Source: Pinus tabuliformis (Eukaryota > Streptophyta > Pinopsida > Pinales > Pinaceae). From it: 64,000 nt of DNA. Made by a program: the position numbers and the translations under genes. The stretch spans positions 210,979,742 through 211,043,741 of the forward strand of contig CM062818.1 of the NCBI GenBank assembly GCA_031772625.1, in the 5' to 3' direction. Under the pieces are notes generated by a model that was given only the letters and a program-made list of their open reading frames with translations, had not been told where the DNA came from and did no database searches. Below are positions 54,708 to 64,000 of this stretch, one piece after another. The number at the start of each line of letters is the position of its first letter. Within the stretch, counting starts at the first letter, position 1.

Positions 54708-57700
54708 TCAACGCTTGAGTAGTTCTGGATACTTCTGCATAAAATTCTCATCCTCCCATGTGGAATCTTCAGCGGATAAGTTCTTCCACTTGATAAGATA
54801 CTCTGAAATTGATCGATTTCGTAGCTGTCGAGTTCTTGTTTCTGTGACTGCTTCCGGTTCCAATATAATTTTTCCTTCCTCGTCAAGTTCTGGCAATATT
54901 GTTTGAACTGGGAGCTTGTCGCCTATAACCTTCTTTAAACATGAAACATGGAAAACTGGGTGCAATCGAGAAGCTGCAGGAAGCTCCAATTTGTATGCCA
55001 TAGTACCAATCTTTTGCAACACCTTGTACGGACCATAATACTTTGGTGATAATTTATTATCCTTCTTAGCTTGCTTTAGGGACATTTGCTTATATGGTTG
55101 TAGCCGTAGGAATACCCAATCACCTACATCAAAACTTCTTTCACTGCGATGTTGATCTGCCTGTTGTTTCATTCTATTTTGTGCCAACACGAGGTTATCC
55201 TTTAAGAGTTGGAGGACTTGTTGTTGATGTTCGATGTGATGTTCCACTGCCTGAACCTTAGAATTTTCTCTTAAATATGATGTGATGGATGGTGGTTGAT
55301 ACCCATAAAGTGCCATAAATGGGGTCATTTTTGTTGCTGTATGGAAGGAAGTGTTATACCACCATTCAGCCAGAGGCAACCATTTGACCCATTGTGTCTG
55401 TTTATCAGATACAAAGCAACGAAGATATCCTTCCAAACATTTGTTTACTATCTCAGTTTGCCCATCAGATTGAGGATGATAAGATGAGCTATGAGCTAAC
55501 TGAGTACCAAGACAAGAAAATAATTCTGTCCAAAAATTTCCAGTGAAAATGGGATCTCTGTCACTTACAATAATCTTTGGGTTTCCATGTAGCTTTTGAA
55601 CTGTTTCCATAAATGCAGTAGAAACTGTACTGGCTTTAAATGGATGTGATAATGCACAAAAGTGTGCATACTTGGTAAGTCTGTCAACTACCACCATGAT
55701 GACACTCTTTCCCTCAGACTTGGGTAAACCTGTGATAAAATCCATTGAAACCTCCTCCCAACGTTGGCTTGGAATGGATAAAGGTTGTAATAGACCCGGT
55801 GTCTTAATTGTTTCAACTTTATTTTGTTGGCAAACCAAACATTCCGCCACAAACTTTTGAATATCTGATTTAAGGCCATCCCAAAAAAATTCCTTCTTAA
55901 CCCTGTGGTAAGTTTTTAAAAATCCTGAGTGCCCTCCTAAGGGAGAAGTGTGCAATTCCATAAGAATCTTTTGTTTTAGCTGGGAATTCTTACAGAGGTA
56001 TAAGCGATCTTTGTACCATAACGAATCATTTTGCCAGCTAAATGTATCAGAAGTACTGGAATCTTGTTGTAGCTTTCGAATAAGTGCCCACACTTCTTCG
56101 TCATTCTTCCATTCCTCCTTTGCTTCGTTTATCCAATCTGGTTGGATAATAGAAATGGCACACAACAATGCTTCCACATCCTCATCCTTTCTTGAGAGTG
56201 CATCTGCCACCACATTTTGCTTCCCTTTTTTGTAGATGATTTCAAAGTCATAACCCAACATCTTTGTGACCCACTTTTGTTGCTCTTCAGAGGATAATCT
56301 TTGTTCTAAAAAGTATTTAAGGCTATCATGATCCGTTTTTACCTTGAAGTGTCTTCCCATTAGGTAGGGTCGCCATTTCTTAAGTGCATGGAGTATTGCC
56401 AACATTTCCTTCTCATAAATAGCTTTGCTTAAAAACTTTCCCTTGATTGGACGACTTTCAAAAGCAATGGGTCTTTCATCTTGCATTAGAACAACACCAA
56501 TTCCATTTCCTGAAGCATCACATTCCACAATAAAGGTTTTTGTGAAGTCCGGTGTAGCTAAGACCGGTGCTTGGCACATTGCCTCTTTAAGATGTTCAAA
56601 GGCCTTTGTTGCTTCCGGAGTCCATGAAAATGAATCTTTCTTCAATAATGTTGTTAGAGGTGCTGCTATTCTCCCATAATTCTTAACAAACTTGCGATAA
56701 TACCCTGTCAACCCAAGAAATCCTCGCAGATGCTTTATGGATGTGGGGATTTTCCATTCCTTAATGGCTTTAATTTTGCTAGGGTCTACCTTAACTCCTT
56801 CATGAGATACAATATGACCCAAATATTCCACCTCCTGGACTCCAAAGAAACATTTGGATCTTTTTGCATATAATTGTTTCTCCTCCAATAGTTGTAGCAC
56901 CTTGTCAACATGTTCAACATGATCCTTCCAAGACTTGCTGTAGATTAGTATATCATCAAAAAATACTAACACAAATTTTCTAAGGAATGGTTTGAAAATT
57001 GAATTCATCAAACCTTGAAATGTTGAAGGTGCATTGGTAAGGCCAAAAGGCATGACCAAAAATTCATAATGACCCTCATGAGTTCTAAATGCCGTTTTCG
57101 GAATGTCTTCAATCTTCATTCTGATTTGATGATATCCCGAACGAAGATCCAACTTGGTGAAGTAAATTGATCCATGCAATTCATCCAGTAATTCATCAAT
57201 GACAGGAATGGGGAACTTATCTTTAATAGTGAGCTTGTTGAGCTCCCTATAATCTGGACACATGCGCCATGATCCATCCTTCTTGTGCACCAATACTACT
57301 GGAGCTGAGAAAGAACTTTGACTCGGTTGAATTATACCAGCCTCTAGCATTTCTGCAACCATACGTTCAATTTCACTTTTTTGGACATAGGGATATCTGT
57401 ACGGCCTGATGTTTGGAGGAACACTTCCTGGAATCAGATGAATAGCATGATCATGATCACGCATAGGTGGGAGACCTTTGGGAGTCTCAAATACCTTGGA
57501 ATGATTGTCCAGGACTTTTTGGAGATCTGGAGAAATAGATGATTCCAATGTGGAAACATCTAGCGAACATAATTGTGCAATTACACCTCTTTGCTCCTTT
57601 TTTAGAAGCTTTGTCATGCCATTAGAGCTGATTATCTTTCCTGGTTTCCCTGCAATACCCCTTAATTCAACTTCCTTTCCTTCCATAGAAAATTTCATGA

Positions 57701-59213
57701 AAAGTTCTTGAAAATTAAAAGCTATTGTACCCAAGGATTGTAGCCATTGGACTCCTAGTACAACATCAGCACCTCCCATTGGAATGGAAAGCATTGGGCT
57801 AGTCAATACATATTCTCCCATGGATAGCTTGATATTATGGCACTTTCCAGAACAATTTATTGTTCCTCCATTTGCAATCATCACTTGACACTCTGGTGCT
57901 GGATATAGGAAGCAATTCAATTCTTTTGCTACCCTACAATGAATAAAATTGTGGGTGCTTCCTGAATCAATCAACACTATTACCTTTTTCTTCTTGATTT
58001 GTCCTTCTATCTTGATGGTTTGAGGAGTGGTAATTCCCGCCAATGCATTACAAGATATGGTCGGATTTATTTGTTCTTCATCTAGGCTTTGTTCCTGGAA
58101 TATATCCTCTTCTTTTGACCTTTCTTGCTCCTTTTCTTCTTCCTCTTCACAATCTATGTAGAATAATTTCTTCTCAGCACACTTATGACCTTTTGTGTAT
58201 TTGCTATCACAATTGTAACAAAGCCCTTTTGCTCTTTTTTCTTCCAATTGTTGTGGTGTCAACCTTGTAGGTTGTGGAAGACTATGGGCAACAACACTTC
58301 CGTCTTTATAGTTGTGAATGGTATGCTTCCTAGTTGCCATAATTTTGCTTTCCATTTTTCTTGCTAACCTGAATGCCTTCTCTAATGAATCAGGTTCCCA
58401 AAGGCGAACATCATGTTGGATATTATCCTTTAAAGACCCTATGAACACATCAATCCTATGCTCCTCTGGAATATCTTTTACCCTTATGTTCAATTTTTGG
58501 AACTCCTCAATGTGCTCCATTATTGAACCCTTTTGTTTGAGACTTATCAATTGGCTAAAAAAAGTGTTGCTTTTTGTATCCTCATAATGTGCTATCAATT
58601 CTTCCGTAAAAATTGCCCAAGTGATAAATTGTTTACGAGAACAAAGCCATTGATACCATACAAACTGATTTGGTTCCAAATATAAAGTTGCCATACGTAC
58701 CTTTTGTGTGTTTTGCACATTATTGAGATCGAAGAATTGCTCCATCTGTAATATCCATGTGGCGGGATCCTTGCCATCAAACTTCCTCATATCGATTTTT
58801 GGAACATGGTGAGTCTTCGATCCAACATTAGAGTCTATGGAATCATGATTAACATTTCTTTTGTTCTCATCATGAGTTTCCTTTAGTACTCTTTCACCCT
58901 TAGTGACTATTTCTTGTAGCAACTTATCCATCTTATCATCCATGCCATCAATTTTAGCGTCCATGCCATTCACCTTAGATTCCATGCCATCCATCTTAGC
59001 TTCTACACCTTTCTTTAAACCATCCATCTTAGCTTCTACATCTTTCCTTAAACCATCCATTTTAGATTCTGTTGCTTTTTGTGCAAGTGACACTTGTTGC
59101 ACTTGTTCTTGTAATTTTGATATATCATGTAGCATTTCTTCTTCTTCTTCATGAGTCATGCTAGAGCTTTCAGGTTCCTTACTAGGTGTTTGAATTTTCT
59201 TTCCTCGGGGCAT
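54708..59213 (-). CDS. Gag-Pol polyprotein of element B (1501 codons, chromovirus)
   Basis: A single frame encodes the whole retrotransposon polyprotein. Domains by approximate residue: coiled coil with short K-x-D-G-(M/L) repeats 25-105; capsid 135-320 ('[20 protein letters not shown]'); zinc knuckle [14 protein letters not shown] 333-347; aspartic protease '[12 protein letters not shown]' near 412-425; reverse transcriptase about 590-800 with '[10 protein letters not shown]' near 750; RNase H from about 890 ('[11 protein letters not shown]'); integrase HHCC about 1087-1130, core with 'DFITGLP', 'SDRDPIF' and '[15 protein letters not shown]' about 1150-1263; chromodomain '[16 protein letters not shown]' near 1475-1490. 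Gag and pol in one frame is known for this type of chromovirus. The start is the first ATG (MPRGKK) and is shared with element A. Confidence 0.96.
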   Translation of the reverse strand: MPRGKKIQTPSKEPESSSMTHEEEEEMLHDISKLQEQVQQVSLAQKATESKMDGLRKDVEAKMDGLKKGVEAKMDGMESKVNGMDAKIDGMDDKMDKLLQEIVTKGERVLKETHDENKRNVNHDSIDSNVGSKTHHVPKIDMRKFDGKDPATWILQMEQFFDLNNVQNTQKVRMATLYLEPNQFVWYQWLCSRKQFITWAIFTEELIAHYEDTKSNTFFSQLISLKQKGSIMEHIEEFQKLNIRVKDIPEEHRIDVFIGSLKDNIQHDVRLWEPDSLEKAFRLARKMESKIMATRKHTIHNYKDGSVVAHSLPQPTRLTPQQLEEKRAKGLCYNCDSKYTKGHKCAEKKLFYIDCEEEEEKEQERSKEEDIFQEQSLDEEQINPTISCNALAGITTPQTIKIEGQIKKKKVIVLIDSGSTHNFIHCRVAKELNCFLYPAPECQVMIANGGTINCSGKCHNIKLSMGEYVLTSPMLSIPMGGADVVLGVQWLQSLGTIAFNFQELFMKFSMEGKEVELRGIAGKPGKIISSNGMTKLLKKEQRGVIAQLCSLDVSTLESSISPDLQKVLDNHSKVFETPKGLPPMRDHDHAIHLIPGSVPPNIRPYRYPYVQKSEIERMVAEMLEAGIIQPSQSSFSAPVVLVHKKDGSWRMCPDYRELNKLTIKDKFPIPVIDELLDELHGSIYFTKLDLRSGYHQIRMKIEDIPKTAFRTHEGHYEFLVMPFGLTNAPSTFQGLMNSIFKPFLRKFVLVFFDDILIYSKSWKDHVEHVDKVLQLLEEKQLYAKRSKCFFGVQEVEYLGHIVSHEGVKVDPSKIKAIKEWKIPTSIKHLRGFLGLTGYYRKFVKNYGRIAAPLTTLLKKDSFSWTPEATKAFEHLKEAMCQAPVLATPDFTKTFIVECDASGNGIGVVLMQDERPIAFESRPIKGKFLSKAIYEKEMLAILHALKKWRPYLMGRHFKVKTDHDSLKYFLEQRLSSEEQQKWVTKMLGYDFEIIYKKGKQNVVADALSRKDEDVEALLCAISIIQPDWINEAKEEWKNDEEVWALIRKLQQDSSTSDTFSWQNDSLWYKDRLYLCKNSQLKQKILMELHTSPLGGHSGFLKTYHRVKKEFFWDGLKSDIQKFVAECLVCQQNKVETIKTPGLLQPLSIPSQRWEEVSMDFITGLPKSEGKSVIMVVVDRLTKYAHFCALSHPFKASTVSTAFMETVQKLHGNPKIIVSDRDPIFTGNFWTELFSCLGTQLAHSSSYHPQSDGQTEIVNKCLEGYLRCFVSDKQTQWVKWLPLAEWWYNTSFHTATKMTPFMALYGYQPPSITSYLRENSKVQAVEHHIEHQQQVLQLLKDNLVLAQNRMKQQADQHRSERSFDVGDWVFLRLQPYKQMSLKQAKKDNKLSPKYYGPYKVLQKIGTMAYKLELPAASRLHPVFHVSCLKKVIGDKLPVQTILPELDEEGKIILEPEAVTETRTRQLRNRSISEYLIKWKNLSAEDSTWEDENFMQKYPELLKR

Positions 59214-59876
59214 CAGTTACCGATAATAATTCTCTAATATGCCCTTTGAATTCCTTCCAAATAAATTTTCAAACCAAGCTTAAGCAAAAATTAAAGAAAA
59301 TCTACACACCTTTTTTCACTTTGTAGGAGCTCGATATTGCCTCTGATGTATCTCTGTAATTTCTGATCATCTAGTTCTGAATTTGTGACCTATAGTATCC
59401 CTCTGTGTCCTCTTTCCAATGCCACAAGTCTGACCCAAATTGGATTCTCCAAGGAAGAGTTATGCGAAATCTCCCACAGTGACTTGATTATAGACTAGTT
59501 CAGTAGAGTGAACTTGTATGACGTGCCACGTGTCACTGTTTCAACCTTTGACTCTAAAAAATATATAAAAGAAAACTACAGTCCGTCCTCTTTCTGTAAC
59601 TTCTTACGAAATTTCAATCCGATGCTCAGAAAGAAAGTTATGATGATTTTCCCCAGGTCACCTGTTTTGAGTGTAATTCAGGAGTCTGCAAAAAGACCAA
59701 CTTCCTCAGATCATATCTCCGAAAATATCGTGCAAAAAACTCTGAAATTCGGACCCAAGGTTCAGCGCGATTGCTTCTCAAATGGGTTTTTTTTGCGACT
59801 TCTGAAACGTCACAGAAAAAAAAGTTATAGCGAAAATGCCATGATGACCTGTTTGGAGCAGCGAAACCCTAGAATC
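59214..59876 (-). other. Element B leader
   Basis: About 660 bp between primer site and gag ATG, matching 35985-36630 of element A with scattered differences. No convincing open frame on the coding strand. Confidence 0.8.
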
Positions 59877-59892
59877 CAAAGCTCTGATACCA
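59877..59892 (-). promoter_or_regulatory. Element B primer binding site (tRNA-iMet)
   Basis: TGGTATCAGAGCTTTG on the minus strand, two bases inside the 5' LTR. Confidence 0.94.
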
Positions 59893-59894
59893 AA

Positions 59895-60227
59895 TGTTAT
59901 GAAACCAGCTCAAGAAAAGATAGAAAAGATAGATCAACGCCTTAGAATTCAGCCTCTTCGAGGGGGCAAACTCCTTCACATTACATAAATGAACAATTCT
60001 TGGATGATACAAATGACAAAACCTCCTTTCTATATATAGGAGTCTAATGAGTCACAATATAATCCAGCCGACCTAACAATAATAATATAAAGCCACAAAA
60101 ATAATAATAGAGGGATTCTATGGGGCACAGAAATAACAATATGTGGGTAATAGGGGCACAACAATATAAATAAGGGGTATAACTACAATAGTAATGGGGT
60201 AATCACTAGTATTATAGGGACCCAACA
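59895..60227 (-). repeat. Element B 5' LTR
   Basis: 333 bp. On the minus strand a TATA box (within 60030-60039) is followed about 60 bp later by the shared hairpin block (about 59954-59976). Confidence 0.96.
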
Positions 60228-60382
60228 GTTTTCCAAAAAAAAAAAAAAGAGTCTGAGATCTTCCGAAGCGCTTATTTGTGATCTAGCCCATCAGCATCAG
60301 GACGACGAGCTGAGCACGGTGGTACCATTCAATTTATTAGAAAAATTTTTTTGGCGGTCCCAATTTTTCATCAAGTTGGTGT

Positions 60383-61260
60383 ATGGTAGAAACTAGAGCT
60401 CAAGCGATGGCCAATGAAAGGCTAGACAAAATTGAAGCAGATATGAACGACCTCAAAAAGATGATTAGCGGACTAACTAGCCAGGTACAACAAGCACTCG
60501 ATAAGGGCAAGGAGCCAGCCCTCGAGGAACCGTATAATGGCCATGAACACCATGAGGGTGAGTCTAGCCACTCTCCTCACGTCTGGCACACCCATTCACC
60601 ACCCAGTCAGCGACCTCCTAAGTTGGATATGCAGAAATTTGACGGTTCTCACACGTTCGCATGGCTAGCACAAATGGAACAGTATTTCAAATTGAATCAT
60701 CTCCTAGATGATTGGACTAAGCTTATGGTGGGGACCATGCACTTGGACAATGAACGATGGCAATGGGTGGAATGGCATCAACGTCGCAATGGACCTTTTC
60801 AGAGTTGGGCCCAATTTACCAAAGCTCTTCGAGATCGCTATGAACAGGGAGACCCCTTTTTGGGACGTCTCACTAAGCTCCGACAGATGGGTACAATGGA
60901 TGAATATATCACCGCTTTTGAAGCCTTATCCTTCCGCACTCAGAGTCTCTCAGATGAGTTCTACATGGAATGTTTTATTAGTGGTCTTAAAGAAGCCATC
61001 AAAGCTCAAGTTCTACTCCACCACCCTCCCACGTGGACGGAGGCTTGCCAGGTAGCTCGTAAGGTGGAACGTGCCATAACAACCCAATACAGCCGCCCTA
61101 ATTTCCCCACTAAAGGTTGTCCCCCACAAGCTCACAACACGACTCAGACACTTAAGGTCCAAAAGGTGTCACCTGAGGAAATGGCCGCAAGAAGGAAGCA
61201 AGGACTATGTTACTACTGTGATGAAAAATATTCCCCTGGTCATAAATGCAAGGAACCCAA
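60383..61260 (+). pseudogene. Element C2 gag
   Basis: Starts [20 protein letters not shown], the same beginning as C1. A short coiled-coil N-terminus leads to the capsid block '[20 protein letters not shown]' (about 60613-60675) and '[20 protein letters not shown]' (about 61035-61095). The knuckle [14 protein letters not shown] (about 61210-61251) ends the gag part. In this family gag and pol share one frame. This portion reads well. Confidence 0.92.
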
Positions 61261-61369
61261 GTTTTTTCAAATAGATGCCACTGACTACAGCTCAACCGAG
61301 GAAGATCCACCACTTGACGAATCTGAGGCGATAGAAGAAGACAACCAAAAGGAGATGGTATCTAACGAA

Positions 61370-64000
61370 CCAGTTATTTCGCTAAATGCGTTGGCAGGAA
61401 TTTCTTCACCTCAAACTCTCAAAATCAGGGGTTTTCTTAAACATCGCCCAGTAGTAGTCTTGATTGATAGTGGAAGTACCCATAATTTCATCCATCAAAA
61501 AGTCGCCGACGCAACGCATTGTTTTGTACATGCATTCTCTAACTTCCAAGTCCAAATCGCGGATGGGGGCACAATGAAATGTGAAGGCCGCTGCGAAAAT
61601 GTCAAACTTCAAATCGGGGATTATCAGTTGAAAACACACATGTTTGCCATCCACATGGGCGGATGCGACATTGTCCTCGGCGCTGAATGGCTTCGCACTC
61701 TGGGGCCAATCACAATGGATTTCCAGGAGTTATATATGAGTTTTAAGCAAAACAACTACACATATACCCTCCGTGGCCTCCAGGCGGGAGCCCCCTCGAT
61801 CATCAGCTCGCATAGGATGGAAAAATTGTTAAAAAAGGGCAATCATGGCGTGGTATCTCAATTCAATGCCATCCAGGTCGTTGAAACCCAGTCCCTGCAA
61901 ATTCATCCTGAGATGCAACAAATTTTAAATAAACATCGGCAGGTCTTTGACAAGCCTAAGGAGCTTCCACCATCGCGAGGGGAACATGATCATAGCATCA
62001 CATTGGTTCCAGGGGCCCAACCCCCAAACGTGCGGCCATACAGATATCCATTCACCCAAAAGAATGAAATAGAAAAGATAATCAAGGAACTTTTGGAAGC
62101 AGGTGTCATTCGTCCCAGCGTTAGTCCTTATTCATCCCCAGTGGTCATGGTGCTCAAGAAAGACGGAGAGTGGCGGATGTGTCCCGACTTCAGGGCCCTC
62201 AATAAGTTGACAGTCAAAGATAAATTTCCCATCCCGGTGGTTGACGATTTGCTGGACGAACTCAATGGGGCTCAATTCTTCACTAAGTTGGATCTTCGCT
62301 CAGGCTACCACCAAATTCGCATGAAGGAAGTCGACATTCCCAAGACCGCGTTCCGAACTCATGAAGGCCATTATGAGTTCCTGGTCATGCCATTTGGTCT
62401 TTGTAATGCCCCTTCTACTTTTTAGAGCCTTATGAATCACCTTCTTAGACCATATCTCAGGAAATTTGTCATGGTCTTCTTCGATGACATCCTCATCTAT
62501 AGTGGCACTTGGGCTGCACATCTTCACCATGTAGATCTACTCTTGCAACTGCTCCGCCAACATAAATTATTTGTCAAATTGTCCAAGTGTTCGTTTGGCA
62601 TGGAAGAAGTTGAGTATTTGGGCCACATTGTGGGGCGGGAAGGTGTCAAGGTGGACCCCAAAAAGATCCAGGCAATGCAAGAATAGCCGCAACCTAAGAC
62701 CTTGAAGAGCTTGAGAGGATTTTCGAGACTCACCGGCTATTATCGTAAATTTGTCCGCAACTATGGCCGCATAGCGAAGCCCCTCACTCAACTCCTAAAG
62801 AACAATTCCTTCTTCTGGAATGAGGAAGCCCAACAGGCATTTACAGCCCTAAAAAATGCCATGTGTTCCACTCCAGTCTTAGCACTACATGACTTCAACA
62901 AATCTTTTGTCATTGAATGTGATGCTTCAGGGACAGGTATTGGGGCAGTCTTAATACAGAAAGGGCGACCCTTGGCCTTCACAAGCCAACAACTAAGTGG
63001 GAAGAATCTGGGCCAATCTACCTATGAAAAAGAAATGATGGCCATCTTACATGCAGTCGACACCTGGCGCCCTTACTTATTGGGGCGACGTTTCCAAATC
63101 CGCACAGATCATCACAATCTTAAATATTTTCTGGAGCAACGCCTATCTTCCCCACAACAAAATAAATGGCTAGCTAAAATGTTGGGATATGATTATGAGA
63201 TCATTTACAAGAAAGGGAAAGACAATAGGGTAGCAGATGCATTATCTCGCCAATTTGAGGAAGAAAGTACTCTGCTAGCAATTTCCCTACCCATTCCAGA
63301 ATGGATTGAAGAAGCTCGCAGAGAATGCTTTTCACATCCAGGGCTATCCCAACTCATTTCTCAATTGCAGGTCGATCCAAATTCCATCAAGGGCTACTCC
63401 TGGCAGGATGATATTCTTCACTACCGGGACAGAGTAGTAATATCACCAACATCAACCCTCAAAAGTCGCATATTGGCCGAATTGCACTCATCTCCCATTG
63501 CAGGACATTCGGGCTTTCAAAAAACTTATGCTCGCACCAGAAGATCAATTTTTTGGACCGACATGAAAAAGGACATCCCTACTTTTGTCGCAGAATGTGA
63601 CGTCTGTCAACGCCACAAAGGAGAAACCGTCAACACACCAGGCACATTACAACCATTGCCCATTCCGACATCAATTTGGACGGAGGTTTCCATGGATTTC
63701 ATTACAGGCCTTCCAAAATCAGGGAACAAGTCAGTCATAATGGTGGTGGTGGACCGCTTGTCAAAGTATGCTCATTTTTGTGCCCTACCCCACCCGTTTA
63801 CACCAACTTTGGTTGTGCAAACTTTCATGAATCAGATATTCAAACTACATGGCATGCCCACTTCTATTGTGTCTGATCGCGACCCGATCTTCACCAGTAA
63901 CTTTTGGAAAGAACTCTTCAGGATACATGGCACTCAACTAAAACTCAGCACTTCCTATCATCCGCAAACGGATGGTCAAACTGAAGCCGTCAACAAATGT
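61370..64000 (+). pseudogene. Element C2 pol, protease to integrase core, cut by the window edge
   Basis: Protease '[18 protein letters not shown]' (about 61455-61510). RT with '[20 protein letters not shown]' (about 62165-62225), '[16 protein letters not shown]' (about 62275-62322) and '[12 protein letters not shown]' (about 62470-62505). RNase H with '[20 protein letters not shown]' (about 62910-62970) and '[20 protein letters not shown]' (about 63100-63160). Integrase HHCC with 'SSPIAGHSGFQKTYARTR' (about 63488-63541) and core '[17 protein letters not shown]' (about 63686-63740) up to 'TDGQTEAVNKC' at the last base. Closely matches C1. About two breaks in view. Confidence 0.92.

Larger units (their letters stand above)
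54346..60227 (-). mobile_element. Element B: young Ty3/Gypsy chromovirus that looks whole, inserted in the C2 leader
   Basis: 5882 bp, flanked by GTTTT (54341-54345, 60228-60232). LTRs of 333 bp (54346-54678 and 59895-60227) differ at about five positions (about 1.5%). Minus-strand order: 5' LTR with TATA box, primer site (59877-59892), leader of about 660 bp, one uninterrupted gag-pol frame (59213 down to 54708), purine tract (54679-54698 region), 3' LTR. All expected parts are present and no break is seen in the coding frame. It is the sister of element A. It is a recent insertion on the time scale of this window. Confidence 0.97.
53133..64000 (+). mobile_element. Element C2: Ty3/Gypsy chromovirus, + strand, runs off the right edge
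   Basis: Begins TGTTAGGGTCCCACC inside the RT region of D2. It has a 440-bp 5' LTR (53133-53572), a primer site, a leader interrupted by element B (54346-60227, target duplication GTTTT), then gag-pol from 60383 to the window end, where the integrase core is cut by the edge. Same family as C1, opposite orientation. The part in view has about two breaks. Age by LTR pair cannot be judged because the 3' LTR is outside, but it predates B and postdates D2. Confidence 0.94.

Noticed and set aside
54715-54906. Small + strand frame repeated at 31466-31657
   Set aside because: Antisense shadow of the chromodomain end of gag-pol in both copies.

Overview
The window is nuclear DNA of a land plant and consists almost entirely of nested LTR retrotransposons. 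I see no intact host gene. The evidence is plant-type Ty3/Gypsy elements (chromodomain-bearing chromoviruses and a Tat-like element with a second RNase H), one Ty1/Copia element, initiator-Met tRNA primer sites (TGGTATCAGAGC) in most of them, and long AT-rich decayed spacers. The many old, diverged copies suggest a large, slowly purged genome such as a conifer or fern, but the species cannot be fixed from the sequence.

Layout: (1) 1-20857, element H, a decayed Tat-like Gypsy on the + strand whose 5' end lies outside the window. Element G (2842-11355, another old + strand Gypsy) sits inside it. H has an RNase H-like domain ahead of its reverse transcriptase and a long decayed accessory coding region after its integrase. 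(2) 21273-27220, element F, a moderately old Ty1/Copia on the + strand. (3) 27226-30068, AT-rich spacer with tandem repeats and no recognisable gene. (4) 30074-41844, element E, an old + strand Gypsy with 1.1-1.2 kb LTRs. Element A, a young minus-strand chromovirus (31096-36981), sits inside its left LTR. (5) 42236-53132, remnants of two minus-strand Gypsy copies, D1 and D2, of one family. (6) 43179-49262, element C1, a minus-strand chromovirus inserted in D1. (7) 53133-64000, element C2, same family as C1 but + strand, inserted in the RT region of D2 and running off the right edge. (8) 54346-60227, element B, sister of A, inserted in the leader of C2. B has one uninterrupted 1501-codon gag-pol frame and looks whole.

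Five-bp target-site duplications can be read for seven insertions: G (CGCAA), F (GTTTT), E (GTTAT), A (TAATG), C1 (GTTCT) and B (GTTTT) are exact on both sides, while C2 shows only its left flank. H and the D copies have no readable pair. Nesting gives a relative order: H before G, E before A, D before C1 and C2, C2 before B. Hand comparison of LTR pairs agrees: H and E differ at roughly 12-15% of positions, G about 6%, F about 4%, C1 about 2.4%, B about 1.5%, A under 1%.

The most unusual points are the domain order and accessory region of H, a second gag-like module between protease and RT in G, a palindrome beside the TATA box of the G LTR, a conserved short hairpin shared by LTRs of two chromovirus families, polymorphic coiled-coil repeats in the gag of A versus B, tRNA-like pol III boxes in the leader of F, and a possible SAUR-like fragment inside E.
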